Shown: positions 26,612 through 36,168 of the stretch, one piece after another | Layout of the letters: every line of letters starts with the position of its first letter | Position numbering within the stretch: position 1 is the stretch's first letter | From: JAUZPB01 sp037140715 | GTDB lineage: Bacteria > Bacteroidota > Ignavibacteria > Ignavibacteriales > SURF-24 | Assembly (NCBI GenBank): GCA_037140715.1 | Contig: JBAXDX010000020.1 | Coordinates: 1 to 37,955 of the forward strand | DNA length: 37,955 nt | Direction: 5' to 3' | Program-made: the position numbers and the translations under genes | The notes under the pieces: model-generated | Database searches by the model: none | Seen by the model: only the letters and a program-made list of their open reading frames with translations | Told to the model about the DNA's origin: nothing

Positions 26612-28711
26612 ATGATTTATAAGAAAGAAATTGAAGTTGGCGGGAAATTATTATCGATTGAAACCGGAAGATATGCCAAACAGGCTAACGGCGCGGTAAT
26701 GGTTCGTCTCGGCGATACCATGGTACTTGTTACAGCGGTTGCTTCAGAGGAAGTTAAGGAAGGGCAGGATTTTTTCCCTCTTTCAGTTGAATACCGCGAG
26801 AGAACTTCGGCAGCCGGAAAGATACCTGGCGGATTTTTTAAACGCGAAGGCAAACCAACAGAAAAAGAAGTATTAAGTGCCAGATTAATCGACAGACCGA
26901 TACGCCCGCTGTTTGCTGATTCATATATGAATGATACTCAGCTTGTTGCTTTTGTTTACTCATTTGATAATGAAAACGATGCGGACGTGCTTGCAGCTAT
27001 TGGCGCTTCAGCCGCATTGACGATTTCAGATATCCCATTCCTTGAACCGGTTGGCGAAGTCAGAGTAGGAAGAATCGAAGGTAAGTATATTATCAATCCG
27101 ACTCACCAGCAGATTGCTCAGAGTGATATGGAAATCATCGTAGCCGGTACTGAATCGTCTATTATGATGGTTGAAGGCGAGGCTAATGAGATTAGCGAAG
27201 CTGATCTGCTTGAAGCTCTTAAGGCAGCTCATGAGGAAATCAAAAAGCTTATTGCTCTCCAGCTTGAACTTCGCCAAATGTGTGGCAGACCTAAGAGAGC
27301 AGTAACTGAAAAAGTTATTAACGAAACTCTTGTTAAGGACGTTTATGCTCTTGCTCATGATAAGTATGCTGAAATTGTTTCTTCAGTTCTTGCAAAGGAA
27401 GAACGTTCAGCTCAGAATAAGGAACTTAACAGTTCAGTTCTTGAAGCACTAAAAGAGAAATACCCGGAGAATACAGCTGATATAAAGAATATACTCCATG
27501 ATCTTGAAAAAAATCTTATGCGCAGGCGGATACTTGAAAAAGGTTTAAGACTTGATGGCAGGAATCTTACACAGATAAGACCAATCACGATTGAGCTTGG
27601 CGTACTGCCACGCACGCATGGTTCTGCTCTTTTTACAAGAGGCGAAACACAGAGTCTTACTTCAATGACACTTGGTACTAAGAGCGATGAACAGATTATA
27701 GACGGACTTCAGGAAGAATACAGGAAGAAATTTATTCTTCACTATAACTTTCCTCCTTTCTCAGTTGGGGAAGTCGGCAGGATGTCAGGTGTTGGAAGAA
27801 GAGAAATTGGACATGGCAATCTGGCGGAAAGAGCTATCAGGAAAATTGTTCCATCCGAAGAGGTATTCCCATACACAATCCGTCTTAACTCAGACATACT
27901 TGAGTCAAACGGATCCTCATCGATGGCTACTGTTTGCGCGGGTACTTTAGCGCTTATGGAAGGCGGTGTGCCAATTAAGAAACCTGTTGCAGGGATTGCT
28001 ATGGGACTTATTAAGGAAGCTTCTGAATTCAAAGTCCTTTCTGATATTCTTGGAAACGAAGATCACTTAGGTGATATGGACTTCAAGGTAGCCGGAACAA
28101 CTGAAGGTATTACCGCTATTCAGATGGATATCAAGATTCAGGGTATTTCATTTGAGATTATGGAAACAGCTCTCAAACAGGCAAAAGAAGGAAGATTTCA
28201 CATACTTTCAATTATGCAGGAAGCGATTGCCGAGCCTAAAGCCCAGGTTTCGCAGTATGCCCCAAGCCTTATCACAATGAAGATTCAGACTGATCAGATC
28301 GGGCTTCTCATTGGACCCGGAGGAAAGACAGTACAGGGCTTGCAGAAGACATACGGTGTAGATATTAATATCGAAGAAGACGGAACGGTTAGTATTGCCT
28401 CGGCCAACAAGGAAAGCGCGAGAAAATGTAAAGACTATATCAAGTGTCTTACCGCTACACCGGAAGCAGGCGAAATATATGAAGGCAAGGTAATTAAGAT
28501 TATGGAATTCGGAGCCTTTGTTGAAATTCTCCCTGGTAAGGAAGGCTTATTGCATATTTCACAGATTGACCATAAAAAAATTAACAAGGTAACCGATGTC
28601 TTAAAGGAAGGTGATACTGTAAAAGTAAAACTCATTAAGGTTGAGAATGGAAAGATGAGCCTCAGCCGTAAGGCATTACTGACAGCTGATGGTGCGCCAA
28701 TAGAAAATTAG
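26612..28711 (+). CDS. pnp: Polyribonucleotide nucleotidyltransferase (PNPase)
   Basis: 699 aa. Two RNase PH-type domains (about 1-225 and 315-545) flank a helical linker. The first holds FFKREGKPTEKEVLSARLIDRPIRPLF; the second holds RTHGSALFTRGETQ and the active-site region GDMDFKVAGTTEGITAIQMDIK with conserved aspartates. A KH domain (LIGPGGKTVQGLQKTYGVDI) and an S1 domain (GKVIKIMEFGAFVEILPGKEGLLHISQI) close the protein. It degrades RNA by phosphorolysis, typically in a degradosome-like complex; the nearby rng encodes another RNA-decay enzyme. An intrinsic terminator follows within 20 bp, making pnp the last gene of the long operon. Confidence 0.98.
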   Translation: MIYKKEIEVGGKLLSIETGRYAKQANGAVMVRLGDTMVLVTAVASEEVKEGQDFFPLSVEYRERTSAAGKIPGGFFKREGKPTEKEVLSARLIDRPIRPLFADSYMNDTQLVAFVYSFDNENDADVLAAIGASAALTISDIPFLEPVGEVRVGRIEGKYIINPTHQQIAQSDMEIIVAGTESSIMMVEGEANEISEADLLEALKAAHEEIKKLIALQLELRQMCGRPKRAVTEKVINETLVKDVYALAHDKYAEIVSSVLAKEERSAQNKELNSSVLEALKEKYPENTADIKNILHDLEKNLMRRRILEKGLRLDGRNLTQIRPITIELGVLPRTHGSALFTRGETQSLTSMTLGTKSDEQIIDGLQEEYRKKFILHYNFPPFSVGEVGRMSGVGRREIGHGNLAERAIRKIVPSEEVFPYTIRLNSDILESNGSSSMATVCAGTLALMEGGVPIKKPVAGIAMGLIKEASEFKVLSDILGNEDHLGDMDFKVAGTTEGITAIQMDIKIQGISFEIMETALKQAKEGRFHILSIMQEAIAEPKAQVSQYAPSLITMKIQTDQIGLLIGPGGKTVQGLQKTYGVDINIEEDGTVSIASANKESARKCKDYIKCLTATPEAGEIYEGKVIKIMEFGAFVEILPGKEGLLHISQIDHKKINKVTDVLKEGDTVKVKLIKVENGKMSLSRKALLTADGAPIEN

Positions 28712-28726
28712 TAATCATTTTGTAAG

Positions 28727-28760
28727 AGACGCTGCCTGAACCGGTGGCGTCTTTATTTTA
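28727..28760 (+). terminator. Intrinsic terminator after pnp
   Basis: AGACGCTGCC (28727-28736) pairs with GGTGGCGTCT (28743-28752) round a 6-nt loop (two wobble pairs), followed by TTATTTTA. It ends the rimP-pnp operon and separates it from dus-rng. Confidence 0.85.
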
Positions 28761-28807
28761 TAGCATCCCAATTAATCAGGGGACTTTAACGACAGAAAAA
28801 AGATTTA

Positions 28808-29863
28808 ATGAAAATAGGTGAATTAGATTTAGGGCGGCGGGCTATACTTGCTCCGATGGCGGATGTAACCGATGCTCCTTTTAGAAAGATTGCAAGAGAA
28901 CAGGGTGCAGGGCTGACGTTTACTCAGATGATTAGTGCGAAAGGTATTATTGATAATGTTTTTCGGTCGCTCAAAGCTCTTGCCTTTAACAGAAGCGAGA
29001 AACCTATTGGTATTCAGCTTCTTGGAAGAGATGAAAGTTATATCTATAATGCTATTCAGGACCTTAAATCATTAAATCCTGATGTAATAGACCTCAATTG
29101 CGGATGTTCTGTACAAGATGTCTGTAAGTATGGACTCGGTGCCGCTATACTTGATGAACCCGAACTTCTTGGAAGGCTGGTTAAAACAATGGTCAGAGCC
29201 GCGGGTAATATACCGGTGTCTGTTAAGATCAGGCTTGGACGCACGCGCCAAAAAATCAATGTGATTGAAAATGCCAAAATCATTGAGGGAAACGGAGCTT
29301 CATTTATTACTGTTCATGCCCGTGTAAGAAATGACAAGTATATAGATGAGCCGCTCTGGCATTGGATTGGCAAAGTCAAACAGGCTGTATCTATTCCGGT
29401 TATCGGCAATGGTTCCCTTTTTAGTGCTGATGAGTGTATTCGAATGATAGATGAAACCGGTTGCGATTCGGTCTTTATTGCCCGCGGAGCTATTGGCAAT
29501 CCGTTTATCTTTAAGAGACTCAATTTATTAATGGAAACCGGCATTGATCCTGGTCTGCCTCATATTGATGAAGTAAAAAAAGTTGCATTAAAACACCTTC
29601 ATTTGCTTAAGCTGGATTCAGGTGAAGAGATGGGTGTCAGAAAAGCATATAAAAATCTTATCTGGTATTTCAGATTCTATAATGGGATCTCTCAGTTCAT
29701 TGAAGATATTTTCTCTTTCAATGACCTTAAAGCGCTCGAAGAGTTTATCGAAGCGCATTGTGAAAGAATTAAAAATAACTTGTACTCTGAAGAAGACTTG
29801 GGAAAGATAACACAGGATTTTAATAACCGTGTTCTTTTCTGGGCTAAGGAGACAAAATCATAA
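28808..29863 (+). CDS. tRNA-dihydrouridine synthase family protein
   Basis: 351 aa. FMN-dependent TIM barrel of the Dus family: N-terminal LAPMADVTDAPFRKIAREQGA, active-site segment VIDLNCGCSVQDVCKYGLGAA with the proton-donor cysteine at C100 (the usual GCP is GCS here), VKIRLG, FITVHAR and PVIGNGSLFSADE ... FIARGAIGNPFIF. It reduces uridines in the D-loop of tRNA using NADPH. The subtype cannot be fixed; it is most like bacterial DusB. It follows the pnp terminator and is 39 bp ahead of rng, so the two may share a promoter. Confidence 0.92.
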   Translation: MKIGELDLGRRAILAPMADVTDAPFRKIAREQGAGLTFTQMISAKGIIDNVFRSLKALAFNRSEKPIGIQLLGRDESYIYNAIQDLKSLNPDVIDLNCGCSVQDVCKYGLGAAILDEPELLGRLVKTMVRAAGNIPVSVKIRLGRTRQKINVIENAKIIEGNGASFITVHARVRNDKYIDEPLWHWIGKVKQAVSIPVIGNGSLFSADECIRMIDETGCDSVFIARGAIGNPFIFKRLNLLMETGIDPGLPHIDEVKKVALKHLHLLKLDSGEEMGVRKAYKNLIWYFRFYNGISQFIEDIFSFNDLKALEEFIEAHCERIKNNLYSEEDLGKITQDFNNRVLFWAKETKS

Positions 29864-29902
29864 GTATTAAAATAATGGTTCATTTTAAGAAATGATGCGC
29901 GC

Positions 29903-31489
29903 ATGATTAAAGAAATTATAATAAATTCAACCTCTTCGCAAAATCGCGTTGCAATAATAGAAGATAATTATCTTGTTGATTTTTTTGTTGAACATCCTGA
30001 AAAAAGAAGGATGGTCGGAGATATATATCTTGGCAGGGTTGCAAGAATATTGCCAGGGATTAAAGCAGCTTTCATCGATATTGGTATGCAGCACGATGCT
30101 TTTCTGCATTTTTCAGATATTGGCGACAGATTAAGCGAACTATCAAGTATCCTCGAAGATGATGATATCGATGACTCAGATGAGGATCTGTCCGGTACAG
30201 AATCTGCTCCGGGTAAAAAAAATCAGGCTAAGCCTGAAGATGATCAAAAAAAAGAATATACAATTCCTAAGCTTCATAAGGGGCAGGATATTATCATTCA
30301 GGTTACAAAGGAACCTGTTGGCAATAAGGGTGTCCGCGTTACCTCAGCTATTTCTCTCCCGGGCAGATTTTGTGTTCTCCTGCCTTTCGATAATAAGATT
30401 GGCATTTCAAAAAAGATACCCGATTTTCGTGAACGCAAACGTTTGAAAAGCATGGCTAAAAGTATTCTGCCCGATAACTGCGGTCTCATTATTAGAACAG
30501 CAGCAAAGGATCAGAGCGAAGAATCGCTTTCCGATGATCTCAGATATCTGGTTAAGACATGGGAAGATATGCAGGCGCAGGTGAAAAACGAAAAACCGCC
30601 AGCGTTGCTTTATCAGGATCTTAATACCACAGACAGCGTAATCCGCGACTTGTTTACTCCGGATATATCAAAAGTAATTATAGATTCCAAAAAGCTTCAT
30701 AAGCAGATTAAGACTTACATTCATCTTATGCAGCCGGCACTTGCGGATAAGATTGAACTTTTCCGTGGTCAGCAGTCTATATTTGAAGCTTTTAAGATTG
30801 ATGAGCAGATCAAGACGCTTATGGGCAGGAAAGTCCAGCTCCCAAGCGGGGGTTATCTGATTATTGAACATACTGAAGCTATGGTTGTTGTAGATGTAAA
30901 CAGCGGGCGCTATGCTGCTAAAAAAGAGCAGGAACTTAACTCGCTCAAGACAGATCTTGAAGCATCCCGCGAAATTGCCCGTCAGCTCAGGCTTAGGGAT
31001 ATTGGCGGACTGATTGTCTGCGACTTTATTGACCTCGATGACGAAAAGAATAGAAAAAAAGTCTATGATGAATTAAAAAAAGAATTCCGCAGGGACAGGG
31101 CAAAGGTATCTGTACTGCCGATGACTGATTTCGGTCTTGTTCAGATTACCAGACAGCGTATCAGGGAGAATATCCTTCACACAATGAATGAAGTATGTAC
31201 ATTCTGTCTGGGTACGGGACTGCTTACAAAGCGTTCAAATTTGTTGCATGAAATGGAAGTCTGGCTGAAAAACTTCAGACGCAAGTCATCTGAACGATTC
31301 CTGATATTAAATGTTCATCCATCGCTTGGTGATAAACTAAAGGAAGGCAACATAAATAAAATCATGAAACTACAATTCAAATATTTTATCAGAATCAGAA
31401 TGGATGAAAAGGAAACATATAGTCCTGCATCGTTTCAGTTTATTTCAGCCAAAACGGGAAAGGACCTGACGCAGGAATTTACAAATTAA
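29903..31489 (+). CDS. rng: Ribonuclease G/E family endonuclease
   Basis: 528 aa. An N-terminal S1 domain (about 38-130) carries an acidic, Lys-rich insert (LEDDDIDDSDEDLSG..., about 82-118). The catalytic part has the Mg ligands D331 (VVVDVNSGRYA) and D374 (IVCDFIDL), with TDLEASREIARQLRLRDIGG between them, and the zinc-link cysteines C432-T-F-C435 followed by LGTGLL that join subunits in this family. There is no long E. coli RNase E-type scaffold tail, so it is RNase G-like in size. It cleaves single-stranded RNA with 5'-monophosphates in rRNA processing and mRNA decay. Its neighbour pnp acts in the same pathway. Confidence 0.95.
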   Translation: MIKEIIINSTSSQNRVAIIEDNYLVDFFVEHPEKRRMVGDIYLGRVARILPGIKAAFIDIGMQHDAFLHFSDIGDRLSELSSILEDDDIDDSDEDLSGTESAPGKKNQAKPEDDQKKEYTIPKLHKGQDIIIQVTKEPVGNKGVRVTSAISLPGRFCVLLPFDNKIGISKKIPDFRERKRLKSMAKSILPDNCGLIIRTAAKDQSEESLSDDLRYLVKTWEDMQAQVKNEKPPALLYQDLNTTDSVIRDLFTPDISKVIIDSKKLHKQIKTYIHLMQPALADKIELFRGQQSIFEAFKIDEQIKTLMGRKVQLPSGGYLIIEHTEAMVVVDVNSGRYAAKKEQELNSLKTDLEASREIARQLRLRDIGGLIVCDFIDLDDEKNRKKVYDELKKEFRRDRAKVSVLPMTDFGLVQITRQRIRENILHTMNEVCTFCLGTGLLTKRSNLLHEMEVWLKNFRRKSSERFLILNVHPSLGDKLKEGNINKIMKLQFKYFIRIRMDEKETYSPASFQFISAKTGKDLTQEFTN

Positions 31490-31523
31490 CCTTTTCAAAT
31501 TATGTATGAATGTATGATACTAG

Positions 31524-31732
31524 TCTATAACTGATAATTATCATCTCCAAACTCATATTTATCAGTCCGGAACTGATAAATGTAAGCTTTGAACTAAAAA
31601 ATATCAGCTCAGAGCCGATAATTATGAGCTCGAAACTGAAAAATATCAGATCCCGGTTCATAGCTAAGTATAATTGAAACAGGCGGCTTATTAAGTGTAA
31701 GAGATACTGATTTTTGAGCCGATTATTATCAG
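31524..31732. repeat. 21-bp tandem repeat array C with dyad units
   Basis: Seven consecutive 21-bp units run from 31524 to 31670 without a slip; a further unit lies at 31712-31732, one base out of phase. Each contains an imperfect 14-bp dyad close to CTGATA-N2-TATCAG after a 7-bp spacer such as CTCGAAA. The first holds the perfect palindrome TGATAATTATCA (31532-31543). Each of the seven matches the dyad consensus or its own opposite arm at four or five of six positions. A short near-repeat starting CAGGCGG occurs at 31680 and 31730. The array fills most of the 295-bp gap between rng and the kinase; the rest has no gene. Confidence 0.85.
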
Positions 31733-31772
31733 GCGGTCATAACGTGTTATAAACCTAAATACTTTACCAAAC

Positions 31773-31776
31773 AGGA
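31773..31776 (+). promoter_or_regulatory. Shine-Dalgarno supporting a TTG start for the kinase
   Basis: AGGA at 31773-31776 lies 8 nt before the TTG at 31785. No in-frame ATG precedes the first membrane segment, so this site supports TTG as the real start. Confidence 0.6.
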
Positions 31777-31784
31777 TCCATCTT

Positions 31785-34700
31785 TTGAAAAAGATTCAAA
31801 TACGGATTTTTATTTTCATTTTTGCGATTTTTGCGATGTTTACTCTGGGTTTATTTTTACTCAGAAGCTATGAACTCTCAAAACTAAATTCTTCCACCCG
31901 GGAAACGGAGAAGGAGAGGTCTCGTTTACTCGATAAAATGATAAAACTTCAGTCAAAAGGTCTTGAAAGCCTTGTATATGATTACAGCTTTTGGGATGAA
32001 ATGCTTAAGTTTATAAAAACCAGGGATAAGGTTTGGCCGGCAATAAATATTGATAGTGCTTTGCCAACTTATAATTGTCAGTTTTTTTGGCTTTATGACA
32101 AGAATTTCAATCTGGTCTATCGGGTAAATTCAATTGAGCCTCGCAGGAAATTTACCTTCCCTTTAGAAATGTCTGTTTTTAAAAAGCTTCTTATAGGGCA
32201 GGACTGGTTTCATCACATTTTTGTGAAAACAGAACTCGGATTGCTGGAGATAAGGGTAGCTCCGGTACAGCCAGGCTCTGATTTTAAACGTGAAAGCCAG
32301 CCTGGCGGATATCTGATCGCAGGACGACTTTGGAATAAGGACCTGATAAGCGAGCTTTCACAACTTATGTCAGGAAAGGTTAACCTTGACTGGGAACTAA
32401 AGGATAAGATAACCACTATAGTAAATGATGATAACTCTTTCATCGTTAACATTAAGACAATCAATGATTATAACGGCAAAGCACTTGTAAGGATTATATG
32501 TAAAACCGATTCAGAGATATTGCGAAATATGAATAATAATTCGAATATCTTATTAGCCATGTCTGTTTTTTATGGTATTCTGATTATTGCCGCTATTTTT
32601 TATTTCCTTGTCAGCGTCATTGGCCGTCCGCTGGCTCTTATTTCAAAAAGCCTGCGGGAAGAAAAACCTGAGCTGATAGAAAAGCTGGAATCTCAGAAGG
32701 ATGAATTTGGCATACTTGCTTCGCTTATAGTGAAATTTTTTGGGCAAAAAACTGAGCTGGTAGAGGAAATCAAAGCGCATGCTTTTACCGAACAGGAATT
32801 GAGAAAGCTTTCAAGGGCTGTCATACAAAGTCCGGTATCTGTTATTATTACTGATACTATGGGTAATATTGAATATGTAAACCCAAAATTTATCGAAACT
32901 ACCGGTTATTCATATGATGAAGTATTGGGAAAAAATCCACGAATATTTAAATCCGGACTAACATTAGCAGCGGAATATAAAAATTTATGGAAAACTCTTC
33001 TTACAGGGAACGACTGGAAAGGAGAATTTTGTAACAAGAAGAAAAATGGTGAGTTCTTTTGGGAAGTTGTATCGATTTCTCCTATTAGAAGTTTTAACGG
33101 GCAGATTACAAATTTTATTGCGGTAAAAGAAGATATAACTGAGCGGAAGAATTTCGAGGATGCGCTTGCTTTAAGTGAGTTAAAGTTTAGGAAAATTTTT
33201 GAGAATGTGCAGGATGTCTTTTTTCAGATGGACCAGTATGGGAAAATTCTTGAGATAAGTCCGTCCATAGAGCGCTATACTACTTTTTCACGCGGGGACT
33301 TAATCGGGTCTAATATTAGTGAGATATTCTTTGAAAGCAGCACCCTGCAGAAGCTTATAGATGCGATTCAGATTGAATCTGAAGTTTCGGATTTTGAGAT
33401 AAGGCTGAAGGATTTTAATGACAGGGTCGTTGTTACGTCAATTAATGTCCATCAGTTCGAATACTCCCCCGATATGCCCAAAGGATTTGAAGGGTCACTT
33501 CGCGATATAACACAGAGAAAGGAATCAGAAAATAAACTGTGCGAAAGTGAGGAGAAATATCAGTCTGTAGTTGATAATCTGAAAGAAGTAATTTTTCAGA
33601 CGAATGTCGAGGGTAAATGGTTATTTCTTAATCCCGCGTGGGAAGAAGTTACCGGCTTTTCTCTTAAAGAGAGCATAGGCGATAACTTTCTGAATTATGT
33701 TTATCCTGATGACAGGCAGTTAAATTATGAACGGTTCATTCCCCTTATTGAGAGAAAAAAGGAATATTGCCGGCATGAAATCCGCTATAATACCAAAGAT
33801 GGCGGATTCAAATGGATTGAAGTTTTCGCGAGACTTACTCTCGATAAGGATAATAATAATATTGGTACATCCGGTACTCTTAACGATATAACTGAAAGAC
33901 GGAAGGCGGAAGAGGAAATTAAAAGCGCAAAGGAGGCAGCCGAAAACGCTGATAAGGCAAAGAGTGTTTTCCTTGCTAATATGAGCCACGAGATCCGAAC
34001 TCCTATAAATGCGATCCTTGGATTTTCTGAATTGTTGAAGGATAGAACAAACGATTTAAAATCGAATGAGTATCTGTCAGGCATTGTTACAAGCGGACGC
34101 AATCTTCTTACACTTATTAATGATATACTCGACTTATCAAAAATAGAAGCTGGCAGAATAGATATAAGTCCGGAGCCAATGAGTCTGCATACGCTTGTCG
34201 GAGAGCTTGAGCAGATTTATTGTGTTATGCTTAGAGATAAGAAAGGTGTCGAATTTGTAACGGATATTGATCCGGCTCTCCCTAAAAGATTGATCCTTGA
34301 TGAAGTCCGGCTAAGACAGATACTACTTAACCTGATTGGCAATGCAGTTAAGTTTACTGACTCCGGTACCATTGGACTGACGCTAAAAGTAAATATAAAA
34401 GAGAACCAGACCTTATGCGACTTGTCTGTGTCTGTTCATGATTCGGGTATTGGAATTCCGGAAGAACAACATACCAGGATTTTTGAGGCTTTTACTCAGC
34501 AGGAAGGGCAAAGTACAAGGAAATATGGCGGTACCGGACTTGGTCTTACAATTACGAAGCGCCTTGTTGAAATGATGAATGGCTCCATTACTGTCCATAG
34601 TGAAGTTGGCAAGGGGTCAGCCTTCTCTTTCTTTATTCCTGATATCGTTATTACTAATGATGATTCTGATGATATAGATAAAGCGGAAACAGAAGATCTT

Positions 34701-35411
34701 ACAGATTTTATTTTTGACGGTAGCAGGATTATCCTCGTTGAAGAGGTTATCTCAAATGGAAAAATTATTAAGGAATATCTTGAGTCGAAAAACTTTGTGA
34801 TTATAGAGGCAGTTACCGGCCAGCAGATAATTGAACTGTCAAAATTATTTAAGCCGCATCTTATTCTTATGGATATTCAGGTGCCGCTTGCTGAATGGTT
34901 CCAGTCTGTTCAGCAACTAAAAAAGGAAAAGGAGTTTCATGACCTTCCGGTTATCGCTTTGATTGCTCATTCTTATAATAATGAGAATCTTCAGCTTACT
35001 AATCTTTTTGATGGATATATCCAAAAACCAATAGATAAACTGGATTTGGTAAAGTATTTATCTTATTATCTAAAGCGAAAAATAAAGAATAACATACCGC
35101 CGAAAACGAGCGTGGCAGAGCAATCTGTAAATTCCATTAATGAAATAATTTATCAGATTAAGGATGAGAATGCTACTTATCTCAACTCTGAACTGATGCA
35201 GGAATACACAAAGGTTAACGAAGGGATGATGATCGACGAGATAATGGAATTTGCAAAAAAAATGACTGCCTTTGCCGAAACTAATAAGATTGAATTGCTG
35301 AAGGATTTTGGTGAAAATCTGCATCAGGCTGCCGATAGTTTTAAGGTTACGAAAATTACCAGTATGCTTGCAAACTTTCCGTTGCTTATTGCTAAGCTTA
35401 CTGGCAGTTGA
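31785..35411 (+). CDS. Hybrid histidine kinase: CHASE4-PAS3-HisKA-HATPase-REC-helical tail
   Basis: 1208 aa, TTG start. Membrane helices at about 7-27 and 255-280 enclose a periplasmic CHASE4-like sensor (SLVYDYSFWDEML ... FFWLYDKNFNLVYR). A HAMP-like linker and three PAS domains (about 335-460, 462-585, 588-712) precede HisKA with the phospho-accepting H735 (MSHEIRTP) and the ATPase domain (LLNLIGNAVKF, DSGIGIPEE, GGTGLGLTITKRL). The C-terminal receiver keeps D1030 and the KP lysine, but the acidic pair is VEE, the post-Asp segment is DIQVPLAEW instead of D..MP.MDG, and the usual T/S is missing. A final 75-residue helical domain matches the tail of the next gene's product. The ligand is unknown; partners are the two genes downstream. 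Confidence 0.92.
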   Translation: MKKIQIRIFIFIFAIFAMFTLGLFLLRSYELSKLNSSTRETEKERSRLLDKMIKLQSKGLESLVYDYSFWDEMLKFIKTRDKVWPAINIDSALPTYNCQFFWLYDKNFNLVYRVNSIEPRRKFTFPLEMSVFKKLLIGQDWFHHIFVKTELGLLEIRVAPVQPGSDFKRESQPGGYLIAGRLWNKDLISELSQLMSGKVNLDWELKDKITTIVNDDNSFIVNIKTINDYNGKALVRIICKTDSEILRNMNNNSNILLAMSVFYGILIIAAIFYFLVSVIGRPLALISKSLREEKPELIEKLESQKDEFGILASLIVKFFGQKTELVEEIKAHAFTEQELRKLSRAVIQSPVSVIITDTMGNIEYVNPKFIETTGYSYDEVLGKNPRIFKSGLTLAAEYKNLWKTLLTGNDWKGEFCNKKKNGEFFWEVVSISPIRSFNGQITNFIAVKEDITERKNFEDALALSELKFRKIFENVQDVFFQMDQYGKILEISPSIERYTTFSRGDLIGSNISEIFFESSTLQKLIDAIQIESEVSDFEIRLKDFNDRVVVTSINVHQFEYSPDMPKGFEGSLRDITQRKESENKLCESEEKYQSVVDNLKEVIFQTNVEGKWLFLNPAWEEVTGFSLKESIGDNFLNYVYPDDRQLNYERFIPLIERKKEYCRHEIRYNTKDGGFKWIEVFARLTLDKDNNNIGTSGTLNDITERRKAEEEIKSAKEAAENADKAKSVFLANMSHEIRTPINAILGFSELLKDRTNDLKSNEYLSGIVTSGRNLLTLINDILDLSKIEAGRIDISPEPMSLHTLVGELEQIYCVMLRDKKGVEFVTDIDPALPKRLILDEVRLRQILLNLIGNAVKFTDSGTIGLTLKVNIKENQTLCDLSVSVHDSGIGIPEEQHTRIFEAFTQQEGQSTRKYGGTGLGLTITKRLVEMMNGSITVHSEVGKGSAFSFFIPDIVITNDDSDDIDKAETEDLTDFIFDGSRIILVEEVISNGKIIKEYLESKNFVIIEAVTGQQIIELSKLFKPHLILMDIQVPLAEWFQSVQQLKKEKEFHDLPVIALIAHSYNNENLQLTNLFDGYIQKPIDKLDLVKYLSYYLKRKIKNNIPPKTSVAEQSVNSINEIIYQIKDENATYLNSELMQEYTKVNEGMMIDEIMEFAKKMTAFAETNKIELLKDFGENLHQAADSFKVTKITSMLANFPLLIAKLTGS

Positions 35412-35468
35412 TACCAAGTCAGAATAAAATTTATTTATAAGATACTCTCATTGTGAGGCAAAAGAGAA

Positions 35469-36161
35469 ATGTCAACAGAGCAGACTGAAATATTTAAGAA
35501 GACAAAAATATTAATTGTTGATGATATGCCGGAAAATCTTCAGGTTCTTGGTAGTACTTTGCGTGAGAAAGGTTTTCATATCGCTTTTGCGATTAATGGC
35601 AAACAGGCTATTTCTATAGCTCAGGTTAAAATACCGCATATGATTCTTCTTGATGTCTCTATGCCTGAGATGGATGGTTTTACAGTATGTAAAAAACTGA
35701 AGGAAAATCCACAGACTAAAAATATCCCGGTTATTTTTCTTACGGCGAGAATTGAAACCGACAGCATTATGAAAGCTCTTAAAGCTGGTGCGGTTGATTA
35801 TGTCGTTAAGCCTTTTATTCCTTCTGAACTGTTAACCCGTATCGTTACTCATCTGGGACTTGACCAGCTGGATGAAAATAGTTCACATGTCATTAGAAAT
35901 CTTAAATTCTCTGAGCTGAAGTCCCTGCTTGAAGGTGAGTTTATTCGTAAATGGAAAAATGCTCAGTCAGGGATGTTCATTGACGATATTACGGATTTTG
36001 CTTTACAAATAAAAAAGCTTGGAGAGGGAAATGAGAATAAGATACTTATCGAATATGGGGATAATCTTTACCAGCATGCAAGCCAGCTCAGAATTGATAA
36101 GATGACACAGGTGCTTGATCAGTACCCTGGGATGGTGCAGAAAATAATCTCCCTTCAATAA
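35469..36161 (+). CDS. Response regulator with C-terminal helical domain
   Basis: 230 aa. A complete receiver domain (about 12-130): acidic VDD18-19, phospho-acceptor D62 (LLDVSMPEMDG), T92 and K114 (KPF). Instead of a DNA-binding domain it ends in a helical bundle (about 148-230; FIRKWKNAQSGMFIDDITDFALQIKKLGE ... EYGDNLYQHASQL) that resembles the tail of the hybrid kinase encoded upstream. GAGG at 35455-35458 lies about 10 nt before the ATG. The next kinase starts 7 nt after the stop. It probably acts as a relay protein rather than a transcription factor; the output is unknown. Confidence 0.9.
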   Translation: MSTEQTEIFKKTKILIVDDMPENLQVLGSTLREKGFHIAFAINGKQAISIAQVKIPHMILLDVSMPEMDGFTVCKKLKENPQTKNIPVIFLTARIETDSIMKALKAGAVDYVVKPFIPSELLTRIVTHLGLDQLDENSSHVIRNLKFSELKSLLEGEFIRKWKNAQSGMFIDDITDFALQIKKLGEGNENKILIEYGDNLYQHASQLRIDKMTQVLDQYPGMVQKIISLQ

Positions 36162-36168
36162 AATTTTT

